Shown here in pieces: positions 44,837-56,191 of a stretch of DNA of 64,000 nt (the first letter of the stretch is position 1; every line of letters begins with the position of its first letter). The position numbers and the translations under genes are program-made. This DNA comes from Marchantia polymorpha subsp. ruderalis (taxonomy: Eukaryota; Streptophyta; Marchantiopsida; Marchantiales; Marchantiaceae): contig AP031352.1 of the NCBI GenBank assembly GCA_037833965.1, positions 31,932,501-31,996,500 on the forward strand, given 5' to 3'. Under the pieces are notes generated by a model, which was not told the origin of the DNA, did not search any database, and saw only the letters and a list, made by a program, of their open reading frames with translations.

Positions 44837-47800
44837 CAACCGTTCGTTAGGAGTGTCCGTTTTCGCAGACGGGTATTTATAATAATGAGAACAAACCACT
44901 TTCCTTCCATGTCTAAGTCAGACGTCGAGGACGCTGGTACCCTCTGGAGTGAAGCTACGGAAACCCACCCTCGACTAACGAGCATTCTCATTCCAGATAT
45001 TCAGTCCTCGCATTTTCTCCCTTTTTGCGCGATTACTTGGAACCCTATCCCAGATCATTAGTACGAGCATAAAGACTTTGGGCATGTAATTGACTTCAGC
45101 AATACATCAGCACTTAGACTTTTCTTTCCTCACATATTTTAAGTGCATTGCTGGGAAAGTTTCACGGATTAGAAAGTTGTCGTATTTCCTAGACGACAGC
45201 TCGTTTCACACAGGAACATGCAGGTAAGGCACCGGGAGGAGGAAAGGACGGGAGATCGGCTACCTTTCTCCCATCCCACACTTGTTACCAGGTCTGCGTG
45301 AATCCACCGAACGAACTCCGGCCCAGACAAATATCGCCAGCCAAACGAAGGCTGTTTTAGCCCTCACAAAGCTTCGACCGTGTGTAAAGCTTTGGACTGG
45401 TAATCGGTCTAGCTCAATCAACTTGGTAAACGGTGGGTCCTCAGTGAGCGGGCGTCCTGAGGTTTTGGAATGCAGACAGCTCCGATCCAACATGTTCGAG
45501 GACGAGGAGGACGAGGAGGGCTCGTGAGAAACTAGTGGCCCCAAGTACAGTGGGCTCGGGAGATTCTTCCGTCACGGTGATGGCTTTGTATTTGAAACCT
45601 CCTTTTGATAAAGCATGCCACTCGCTCTGTGCTCGCACAAGAGACGGGGTCCCATGCCCCTGTCGATTTTCGACTTGAGGCCCAGATTAACTCCCTCCCT
45701 CCTGCACAAGATACACACACCAAATGGATGCATAGAGTGGGCCATGGGCCTTCGCCGTCGCAATATTACGGTTTCTATCTTATGAGCGAGTGGATGGATG
45801 TCTGGTCAAACCTTCCATATCGTGTTATGTTTATGTTAAGAATGCTTATCCGAAGGAATTGTGTCGACTGACCGACGATAGTGCAGATTTTACAGCGCGC
45901 TGGTAGTCCATATTCTGTCCAAACCATACCCAAAAGATCTGGAATAGAACCTACTGAGCTGGGGGCAGGGCTAAGGTACTGAGGCGGCTCGGGTTGGGTT
46001 GGATACCTCAAGTTACGGCCCGGGGCGGGGCTCGATTGATCTGTGTACTGTCCATCAGCTGCCTATCCGACACATCCCTGCTGCCAATCGAGCACAACAA
46101 TCAGACGATTATCTGAGTTTTAGATAAGAAACAGCCGACCAATCAGCCATAATATTTGTCTTTCACCATGTTTCCGCAGTACAGAATGCCTAACCACCAA
46201 CAAGGAAGTTAGTCCATCTCTCTTAATTCCGTTCCCCGAGAAAGCCTCAGTGAGTCCATCCCTCTGTTTCCATCAACTGACCAACGATCGAGAACCAATA
46301 TGATTGCCGAATTATGACTCTCACTGCCTCGGCGACTCGGTCAGCTGGCTCATCATCATACTCTCGACTCTAGTACCACCTAAACACCACCCTCCTGCAG
46401 TTCAGTTCGGACTTGTTTCGATCCATCGCTCCGTTCAGATTTGACGTTCGAGTTCGTCCTCCGCTACCGCTGAGCACAGCTTATGAAAAATGCGGGAAGG
46501 GAAGGAATGGGCCGGCCAGGGGCCAGGGCAGGCTACTGTACTCTAGCCACACTCCACTGGACAGACTGACCCACACACACATACACTCACTGACAAACCG
46601 ACAGGGATCCATCGATCCATCGCCATAACTCCTCTCAGTGCTGGAGGCTATTGGCAGGATTCCACTAGCCAGTACCGAAACTGGGGCTGGCCTTCCATAG
46701 CCACCACCACTCGATCGCTCGCACTCCTTTAACGAGTACGCTCTCGGCCGACCAAAACTTTCCTCTTCCATGCTCCGGGCCCACACAACCTCATCCAGCC
46801 GGGCAGGGCGGGGGCGGAGGGAGGAAGAGGGGTGGGGGGCAGGGGGGCGGCGGCGGCGCCAGAGGAACGGAGGGCCCGGGGTCGCTTTCCACACTAATAC
46901 CGGACTTTCTCCCCCCTGGTGACAGAGTAGTGCCACTGAAAACCGCTGCATCCGTTGGGACCTCCAGGTGGCCGTACGAGAGGAGCGGGTTCGAGCGGGA
47001 GTCGATGAGTGGACAGAAGTTGTCCGTTCGCCGGTGACCGGCACCTGGCTACCAACCTACCCAGATACTTTACGTCGCTACCGTGACTACGTAGACGATA
47101 CTAATAAACGCCCGCAGGCGAGGACCGTAAGATCCTCGGCGATATCGAACTCTCTCACATCACTGGTCCACGTGGTGGCCGGCGATGGATGTATCCCGCT
47201 CTCCGCCAGCCACGTACGACGTAAGGATGCGCCCGAACTGCGTGCGTGGATTGGTTTGGGGCCTGTTGAGTCGGATGGCGGCACCTGCAAAGGCCCGGGC
47301 GTGATTTTCGCGCTTAAGGTCCCACTCCCTCTTGCCGTGCCTCCATTTTAGGGTCGGGTCAAATTTAGCTGGGGACCTTGTTTCTCTCGTCGTCCCTTTG
47401 GGGACGACGACTCGACTCTCGGATCTGGTCCTGGAAGGAACTTCGCTTGTAAGCCTGGCCCAGAGGCACTCAATTCCATCTACCACGACAGGCTTTGAGT
47501 CGGTCTGGGGAGCACTATCCTCCCCCGCGTTGGTGGTCCAAAAATATAATTGTACGAGCTCTAAATGGAAAAAAATATAGGCGTGCTGTTCCTTTGACTG
47601 AAGTCAAAAAATGTGACTTTAATATGATGGGCATCCCATGATGGATACTGGAAAAGACTTATCCAAATGCATTTACATACAACAGTAAGAGTAGATTGTG
47701 CAATGGGTGTCTGTTTCATTGGAGTAGCTCTTAGGGCCAAGAGCTCTTTCAGTAGAACTAGGACTCACAGTTTTGAGTTCAAATTATAATTCATTGTTTG

Positions 47801-50800
47801 AAGTTAAAGAGTACAGTTTCTAGTGGGAAATCAAGAGTATTCAAAGTATGCATAGTGATTTTCCATCAAGTATCAATTCGGTTTTATAATACGTAAATGT
47901 GAATTCTAAATAAACAAAGAAACTCAACTTGGATCTCTGAAGAAATTTGTGGCAGATTTGCAAACCAGTCATAATAGTCATGCTTCCCTTGAATGCGATA
48001 AAAGGTTTGTTTATGGTGATGGCAGGTGAGGCCTTAAACTGCATTTGAACGAATGTCTACACCCGATGTTGAGGAACAAATATCCATCTTGCAGTAGACA
48101 ATGATGCGAGGAAGAAACGGTATACATGACGCATATGTATATCATATAGTACCAATCAAGTCTATTCATCATGGGCTTATATGGGCTTATATTCATATAC
48201 ACAACACATGTGTTGGCTTATAGACAAGCCCCGTACACACCTTGAAAAACACTCTAGCCAATACTATACTTAGCAAGCATGTGGACACTCTCAATGGCAA
48301 TCTGGAAAACAGACCATCGCTCTCCTTTGATCTATAGCGGCAGGATGCTGCTCTTGTGAAGGAAATTGAGGTAGAATGTAGCGTGGAGGTTCTAATGTGG
48401 AAAAGACTACGACCTGGTAGATTTATTCCGAACACGGCTAGTAAGTAGTGGTGCACTCATGCATGCAGTCATTGGTTAAGACATGATAAGATTGTGGACT
48501 CGGTGGAAAAGGACAGGAAAATGTCACCTGTGGTCCGAAGCTAGACGAAGAAGGATGGGAAGAAAAGGTGAGTATCAAAAGTGGCCGAGTAAGTAGCCAA
48601 AAGTATCAGAAGACGGATGAAACCAAATGACAAAATATTTGACACTAGTTTTAACTACTAAATTAAATTGTCAACAAACAACATGATCAACACCCAGTGT
48701 GACGGTTGTTATTGTTCCATTAGCCATTCATCATTATAATTCATCATTTGAAAACTGCATGGTATGTAGTATCTATAAACAAGGCATCTGTGTTCACAGT
48801 GATAGTCAGTTTTCTCAAATGAAATATACTTGTATCTTAATTTGGTATACTTGTTTGAATTGTAAATATACTATCTAACTTTAGGTTTCTGTAAAGCATA
48901 CTTATGTTCATGGTGTAAAAATTGTGAAATACCCAGTAATAAATCACGTAATTGTACATTTTTTTTAAAGATTTTCCAATCCTACTTATAGTAAGTCATG
49001 TGAAAATGGTATAATCTGTAATTATATTAAATTAATTTAAAAAATAATAAGTCATGTGAACATTGGTTGAATCTAGATTTTTTCCCTTAATCTTTGTATT
49101 TATATAATTTAATTCTGATGAAAACAAATTATGTGAAAACCATCTGAAACTAGAGGTATAACAAAGTGACCCTTTATAAATGAAGATATTCTTGGATGTG
49201 ACGTTGAAAATGATGGAAGTTTATGCAAACGGAAAAGACAGATGGGGAAGATTCGAGAGTGTTCGAGCAAAACAATCCAAATCGCCAGATGCGACAATCT
49301 GGGAAACTAATGGAATGTGATGTTATCCAAAAGGTTACTTCCAAAGTCCCATTAGAATTAGTCAAGTGTTGATCCATTTTGGAGGCCAATGAGCCAACCA
49401 CAGTGGCAACCAAGTTGCCAACGACTCCGGGCAGAGACTCGCTCATCCTTCTCATGATCTCGATTCACGACATCAGTCGCATACCTCGGGTCTCCAGCCA
49501 ACTGCTCAAGCCGATTCACATCACAAAGACTTCGAAAGCAGTGCTCCATGATCCACACAATAGTGTAAATTTTGGTTGATATCCCCTCCTCCTAGTTTGA
49601 CTGATTAAATGATTGCATTGATCAAATCCACGCCCGAAGATTGTTTGCGCCTCGATATCAAAGCCAGTTGGCTTCATCATCATCCCATGGGATATGAGCT
49701 CACCTAGCAATCGGCAAATCTCGGGTAGCTTCATCTCTGAAGGCGAGGACCAGGTCAAGCTGTTCCCTCTTCCAATCAAGCAAGCGCTCGAGATTTTTCA
49801 AGTCAATGTATGACTTGAAAAATGACACACTCCTGTCGATTTCTTCTATGGGAATCCGTCATCATCAGAAGTGTGTTGTCAAACATGAAAGTTCGAACTC
49901 AAGTAACGAACCTTCTCCCGACAGGCAGGTGTTCAAAATCCCACCTGAATTATCACTCCTTACCTAGAATAGATCCATCCTCGACTTCTCATGAGCTTTG
50001 AAGTGGCAAATTTTGGTCGAGCCATCTGGCACCACGCTACCACATGACCTTAATTCACCTCAGACGGAAGTTTGGACTCTCATTGGACATTTGGCGGTAG
50101 CAGCATTATTAAAGAGATTTCTTTTTCATCTTCTTATGTTTTTTCTCGTTAGAAATCGGAGAGACATAATTGTGATGGTAATCGGACATTGCCGCACGAA
50201 AAAAGGAGAAAAAAAGAGAAGTGGTAGAAATGGCCGACGGGAGGAGTAGGTGCATAATTCGACATTTAATTCTCGTATTGAAACGAGACGTCTACGGACT
50301 GAGGTTCGAGATGCTGTCGCGCTGTCACGCTCATGATGATGGTGGTGGTAAAGACAGTAGCGGCAAGACCTGTCGAAATCATTACGAGGCTCGCCTTTGG
50401 ACAAACCAGATTCACATACAATCAGAGTTGCAGATATCGACTAAAAGGCGACCGAAAGTACGTCTCCACCTCTACGCTCGAGCAGGATAGGTATGGTAGA
50501 GGCAATTATGACGTGCCTGCGTGCGTGCCTCTCCAGGGCGTATTCAATACCGAACTGTGCCCAGCGTAGAGCGGTTTGAAGCAGTAGTAAGCCGGATTCC
50601 GACTTTCCACACCGGCAGGAGCCCTGCGTTTTGAAGCTTTGGAGGAGATTTGAGCCATGGCTTTCATGGACAGAGATTGTCGTCCTGACTCCTCGATCCG
50701 TCTCCACACTGAGCTTGTGGCTCACTGTCTAATGAAAATCTTCCAGCTGTCGTGCTCTGAGTCAATTCGAGAAGACGGGTCCGAGGCTAAAACACAACGT

Positions 50801-51100
50801 GGTCATCTGATCCGAAGCCTGTGGCAAGAGTGCGAGTTGGGGGTATAGGATTCAAAAATGGCTCCACATGCTCCAAATCCAGCCCATTGTCTAGGCGTAG
50901 GCGATGGATACATTTCACGCAATCATGACCGAGTTCAGTTTAGTTCGGGTGGGTTGGCTTGCTGCAGCACGGGGGAGCTGAGTCTGTGGCGCACATGATC
51001 TGTCTTTTCAGTTCCATGCCTTTTCATCTGTGCAGGAGATTCCTCGCCATTCGCATTCTGTGCACTTTGCTTTGCTTACTTGTTTCTCTCACAAGAGATA
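44837..51100. other. Mixed region with no confident gene
   Basis: GC-rich around 46,400-47,500, where a 156-codon minus frame (46,951-46,481) and a plus frame without ATG (46,968-47,351) overlap. Neither shows a domain. 47,600-49,200 is AT-rich and empty apart from a short TATGGGCTTA repeat at about 48,170-48,190. On the minus strand 49,779-49,360 reads well in two frames (EMKLPEICRLLGELISHG, then RLEQLAGDPRYATDVVNRD) and could be exons of an unrecognised gene. Confidence 0.35.
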
Positions 51101-51162
51101 TACGTACAGGAGCAACGATCGATTGACCGAGTACGTACAGGAGCAACGATCGATTGACCGAG
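51101..51162 (+). repeat. Perfect 31 bp tandem duplication
   Basis: TACGTACAGGAGCAACGATC plus GATTGACCGAG occurs twice head to tail with no mismatch, which indicates a recent event. Confidence 0.9.
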
Positions 51163-53529
51163 TGAGTGAATTCTCTAAGTAGGCCCCTCTCGTTACTCGT
51201 ACCGACGTACACTCGTCCCATGAATTTCCGATGCCCACTCGAATTCGATGTCAGCGAAGATCCGATTTCATTCCTCCTTTTCTTGTGTTTGAATCCTGAT
51301 ACTGAAAAGAGGAGATTACTACGTTGAAAATTGAGGCCTCAGGTAACGGCCGCCCAGGAAAAATGTCATACATCGCTCCTGCATGTGTGCATTTTCTCCT
51401 CTCTGCAATCAATTTTCTTAATTAATTTTCATTTACTTCTCTTGAACAGTATCTTCGGTATTAACCTTGGGTGCCTTGCAGAAGATGAAACCATCATGCC
51501 TACTTTTTAGCTCACTGGCATTTTCGCATGGGGATTGAGTCTTCATAAGAATAGCTTCCATGTGATATCCCAATTGAACAATTTTATCGGATTTCGCTCT
51601 CTCGCTCGCTCACCCACTCACTGCAATTATCTCGAGGACGAACAAATCACGTCTTTGGTGTAACAGTCCCTAGAGTAGTGTGATTGTCTTCTCGCACAAC
51701 AAATGGAAACTCTCTTGTGACAGAAGTGTGCATGAATCTCCAAGTTATTTGAGTCTCTGTTCTTGGATCTTTGGATTCACGGGAGGAACACTGTACCGGC
51801 CAATATTATCAAAGCGCAGAAAATCATTCGTCCATGATCCAATAAACTATTGATCATGCTACTCCCAAGAAATAGTTCCACTTCCTCGCTGTGCCGTGAG
51901 AAAATATAAAGAACAAAAGTTGTTTAGAAGCGATGATTGTCCAGCAGAGATATTTATTCCACCTGCAGGTATCAGGAAATCATCACAATCATCTCCGAAA
52001 GATCGAGGCTTTGTGCACTTGTGTGCAAAACATGTCAAAGAGGTACGATCCCCAATGATTATATCTTGTCTCAAACCCCAAAGCCTTCGTCTTAAGATAT
52101 GCAAAATGTCTAAAGAATAAGGACCATGCTGGCACAGATGAGATGCTCATTTACCCAAATACTAGCCCCGCTAGACGACTCTTGTAAGTGACCCCAAGTG
52201 ACCAAACCTCTGAATGGAGGACCAAAACTCGTACCTCCCCGGTGCCCAAGAAGTTTGGCAATCATATTCATAGGTGCCTTCCTCGGGTCATGATCAGCTT
52301 CCACCGGACATAGGAATGATGGTGCTTCACGAGCGCTGTACCGTATGCTCCGTTGATGGCATCGAGGTTTATATGAATTTCTCAATCAAAACACACACCG
52401 CGAGACATAGGAACATGGGAAGGTCCTCAATCGTGGAAGGTAAAACTCAAGGCTAGCCGAGAGTCCGAGATGATAAAGTCTTGTCCTGGATCAGGACTCA
52501 CTCATTGACTCACCTCAGTTCTATTCATGAGGAGCAACAACAGGAAATTTCCTGCTTCATCGAGCAAACTGAACTAATCAGTGTGTGCAACGTAACACGC
52601 TTGCTCGATGGTGCTGTGTTAGCCATCAAGGGACAAGGAACCAGTAAGGTGACTTCGAACCGATCTCGTACTCTGTCCTGAGCCCTGACGGGACGGACAG
52701 ACGGCTAGCCAGGCAGTAGAGGAGAGGGGACTCATGGGAAGAGATCGGCGATTTAAGTGACCCCGGGTATATCTGACCCCCTCCCCTCGTTGTGGCTTTT
52801 CACTCTTGCTTGGAAAAGTCGGTCGGCATCGTCACTTGGGAACCTGAGTGCCATCAGGAGATGGAGATTATACCACTGAACGTAATCCTCGAGTTTCGAG
52901 AATAATCCTTTGGTTTCCGGGATTCGTGACTCTCGATGACTACGCTGTCCTTGACTCTCTCTCTCTCTCTCTCTCTCTCTCCCTGGGAGTTGCAGTAACA
53001 GCCAATTGTCCAAGCTGATGAACTCCGGTGGCCAAATATGAAAAGGATGGTTCGATGTTGTTCAGGTATACCGAACCAAACAGCGTAGAACGCGCAGCAC
53101 CACGGTCATGTATTCGTAGGCATCGGGCCCAACAGAAATACCGTGTTCACAAAATTTGCTGAACATTTTAGTGTGCAATATTTCTACGACAATTCATCAA
53201 CCGTCTGTCGGAGGAACTGTTGATAAATCGGACGAGAACTTTGAGAATGTTAGAATATAAGTGAGCAGCTTTAACTCTCACTGCTTTACCTTGGCGGCTG
53301 AGGGATATGCGGGTTGGAGGAAAGTTAAAGGGGCTCTTTAATTAAAAATCGAATCAAGAGCGAATATCGTTGCAAGAATGAATGAATGAATGACTGACTA
53401 ACTGGAAGAAAGAAAGTTGATTTATTATGGGCGATTGATGGATGGAATCCACTTTGTCCGCATTTATTCGTCGGCGTATGTGTCCAGGATGATTGATCTT
53501 TTAGCGTAGCTCCAAATTGCCACAGACGC
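51163..53529. other. Sequence without a recognised gene
   Basis: Short frames only. A (CT)13 microsatellite lies at 52,955-52,980. Confidence 0.4.
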
Positions 53530-53838
53530 TCAGGCCCTGAATCCCGGGAAGGATTCCTCCTTGGCGCTATTCGAACTCGTGCCAGTCTCGTGGGTTCTGG
53601 GTCCTGGACTCCTGGACTGCTTGTCCTGAACGATTGTGTGTAATGTATTGTCCATAGAACTGCAGAGGGCTGTCGTCCTCCTCCTCCTGCTCCAGCTCTC
53701 CTCCTCCTCATCCTGTACTTGTCGTCTCCTCCATCTCTGGCTGTCCATAGACCGCAGGCCGACTCCGTTGTCGTCCCTGCATGAAGCAATGTCATTTACA
53801 GCCGGAACTTCTCGATTCCAGCAGAATGAGCCGCTCAT
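53530..53838 (-). CDS. Uncharacterised 102-residue hydrophilic protein
   Basis: The frame runs from ATG (MSGSFCWNREVPAVND) to TGA. It is strongly hydrophilic, with an Arg/Glu-rich centre (QRWRRRQVQDEEEESWSRRR) and a polar C-terminus (QSRSPGPRTHETGTSSNS). No domain is recognised, and the charged low-complexity centre suggests a disordered region. A plus-strand frame of similar length overlaps but starts without ATG and is Leu/Ser-repeat rich. The divergent frame at 54,120 (+) begins 282 bp away, so the gap could be a bidirectional promoter. Confidence 0.3.
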   Translation of the reverse strand: MSGSFCWNREVPAVNDIASCRDDNGVGLRSMDSQRWRRRQVQDEEEESWSRRRRTTALCSSMDNTLHTIVQDKQSRSPGPRTHETGTSSNSAKEESFPGFRA

Positions 53839-54119
53839 CTTTTGGCCTTTCGACACCAATGCACACGAGACTGGTGAATCAGAGGCTCAGAGTGAGCGCC
53901 AAGGTAAAGGCAAAGGGGGCGGCAACCGAATGAATGTCCGCCTCCAAAAATCTCCGCGGACCGGCCTAAAAGGCTCAGACTACGTACAGTAGAGAGTAGA
54001 GAGGTGCACCCAGGCTCGCACGCAGACCGTTACTTGCTTTTCCCCCCCTCCCCCGCCCCATCCCCACCCTCGCTCGCTCGATCTGCTTTGCTCTGCTCCG
54101 ATCTAATCTATTCTATTCT

Positions 54120-54566
54120 ATGCTATTGCATCGCATTCAACAGTGCCAGTGGAGCGGCGGGCATTCACCCGTCCCTCATCGTCAGACTTCACGTGTGGAA
54201 GCTAAAATTCCCTCTCTTTTCGAGCCCCTGTCGACTCTCCGTACGTTCGCAAAATTCTACACCTGCTCCCTTCCTCTCTTCAACTTCCCCCCTGGCTGCG
54301 CTTTGCGCATGCTGATCTTCGAGGCTCAGAGCAGAGCGGAGCAGGGAAGCGGAAAGAAAAGGAAGAGGAAGCTCCTCGCTTGTTCGGGCCACAGACGGAC
54401 CGGACGGACAGGTGGGAACGTTGGGTGCGTTTCCGAGTGGTGTCCGATAGTCCCCACCTTTCATTCGGCACAGCCTGTGATGCAACGGGGCTTTGCATCA
54501 TCTTTCCTTCCTCGTTCTGTACTGTCTACGTTCCCCAAACCACCCAAAAAAGTTAGGAAAAAATAG
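54120..54566 (+). CDS. Uncharacterised 148-codon open reading frame
   Basis: It starts at ATG after a CT-rich, leader-like stretch (TCGCTCGCTCGATCTGC, TCTATTCTATTCTATG). The product is basic with a Lys/Arg cluster (SGKKRKRKLL), which could act as a nuclear signal, and a basic C-terminus (PKPPKKVRKK). Two other plus or minus frames overlap it. No domain is recognised, and it may be part of a 5' leader. Confidence 0.25.
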   Translation: MLLHRIQQCQWSGGHSPVPHRQTSRVEAKIPSLFEPLSTLRTFAKFYTCSLPLFNFPPGCALRMLIFEAQSRAEQGSGKKRKRKLLACSGHRRTGRTGGNVGCVSEWCPIVPTFHSAQPVMQRGFASSFLPRSVLSTFPKPPKKVRKK

Positions 54567-55713
54567 GAAAAAGGCTTCAGGTGCGCTAGCAAACATGCAA
54601 CATCGATGTCAGCGGGTATGTCTTACTGGGCTCCCTCCAAAGAGCGAGTGTCCAGCTGCGGATCTGACTGTGGACTAGAAGCAGAAGTACAGTCCCTCGG
54701 TGTCTTCCGGGACTCATATTGTGTGTGTTGTAAGTGGCTGCTGCCGGCACCCACTAAAGCAAGCGCCTCGTCCAGCCTGCCGACCTTTGTCTCTCTCTCT
54801 CTACTCACTTTAGCAACTTCGAAACCTCTCATCTTGACTTTGATACCTTGCCCATCCCATCCCATCTCATCTGAAGCAGGAGTAGGCAAGCTTTAGCGCA
54901 CTGGTGACCGCGATTCTTTGGAAACCAAGCACATATAGAGAGATATGCATCCGCGAGTTGTAATTGGGAATCGTGACTCGCTCATGGAGGGACGCAAGCT
55001 GCAATCAAACTGCTCTGGACTCGGTCCCCAGCTGTGATAGTATCGTTGTAGGATGGACAAGACAAGTCACGTCCAACTGCGCGGAAAGGGTACTTGCAGC
55101 GCTTCGTACAAACTGCCAACATGCTGGTTGAGATTTGGGTCGGTACAGTTCGGTACAGCAGCGATGAAGAAAGTCCTCAGTTGCCAGTTGCCAGTTTTCC
55201 GTTGCGCCACCGGCGCCACTGGAGGCTTGCCATGGATGTCCTGCCAAAGCTGTAGTAGAAAGAAGCCAGTCATGCGTCGTTCCTCTCCCTCGCCATCTAC
55301 CATCGACCGACGGACCGACTGAAGGAAGTTCGTCGTTGTATGTTGCCGTTCAACAGGCTGCTTGGAATGTCTCGTCGTTCTTTCGGTCGCGTGGCTATGA
55401 CTTCACTTACTATTTTTCCCAAATCTTTTCTGGCCTTTCGTTTCGGGGCAAAAGTAGTCAAATAATTTTACCAGTACCTCCTGCGAACAATGACACAAAT
55501 GGCGTAAGTCTGGCCCCATTGATTATGGATTGTCTAATCTGTATCACTCCCTCCTACATTTGGGCAAGGCCAACTGAAGACCTCATCTAAATGGCAAGAA
55601 TAAACCTTTTTGCCACAACATAAGAATAAGGTTGTGTCACCACTGTGAAAATTACCCGAAAAGTAACGGGAACCTTCAAAAGTTCAATTGTTGGGCATGT
55701 GATCTTCCAGCGC
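54567..55713. other. Sequence without a recognised gene
   Basis: Short overlapping frames. Composition shifts to AT-rich at about 55,590. I see nothing firm. Confidence 0.4.
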
Positions 55714-55865
55714 GGCATGAAGATCTTTCCACTTGTTTTGTTGTTCTATCCATCCATTCATTCTACTTTTATGATTCTCGAAGCGATTTGGCATGAAGAT
55801 CTTTCCACTTGTCTTGTTGTTCTATCCATCCATTCCTTCTACGCTTATGATTCTTGAAGTGGTTT
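55714..55865 (+). repeat. Tandem duplication, 76 bp period
   Basis: GGCATGAAGATCTTTCCACT at 55,714 and 55,790 begins two copies that differ at only a few positions. The second copy ends exactly where the left end of the hAT element begins. Confidence 0.85.
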
Positions 55866-56191
55866 ACTACTAAGTCTCGGCAAGGGTAAGTGTTTAACGG
55901 GTAATAAAATGTCCTCTACCTTTACTTTACCCCTACCCTTACCACAATCGCCATGCTTTATACATCACTTTACTTTATCCAGCAAATTGATAATTATCAC
56001 AATAAGAATAAAATAATACAAAATTCAAATTGCCAACACAATTTTCACAATGTTGGAACACTTCAATTCAAGTTGGACTCAAAGAACGTTTCTTTAAACT
56101 GATTGTTGAGCATATGCATAACGCCGCCATCGAGGACTTCCTTGTACCAATCTTGTTCTTCAATCTTCAACAAGTTCACAACGTCTTCAAT

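Noticed and set aside
46481-47044. 187-codon minus-strand frame
   Set aside because: It begins at GTG, the first ATG is at 46,951, and it is Pro/Arg/Ser-rich because of high local GC. A plus frame of 127 codons overlaps it, and neither shows a domain.
47700-47790. tRNA- or SINE-like sequence (TAGCTCTTAGGG ... GAGTTCAAATTA)
   Set aside because: It has weak A-box and B-box resemblance, but no cloverleaf with paired acceptor stem could be formed by eye.
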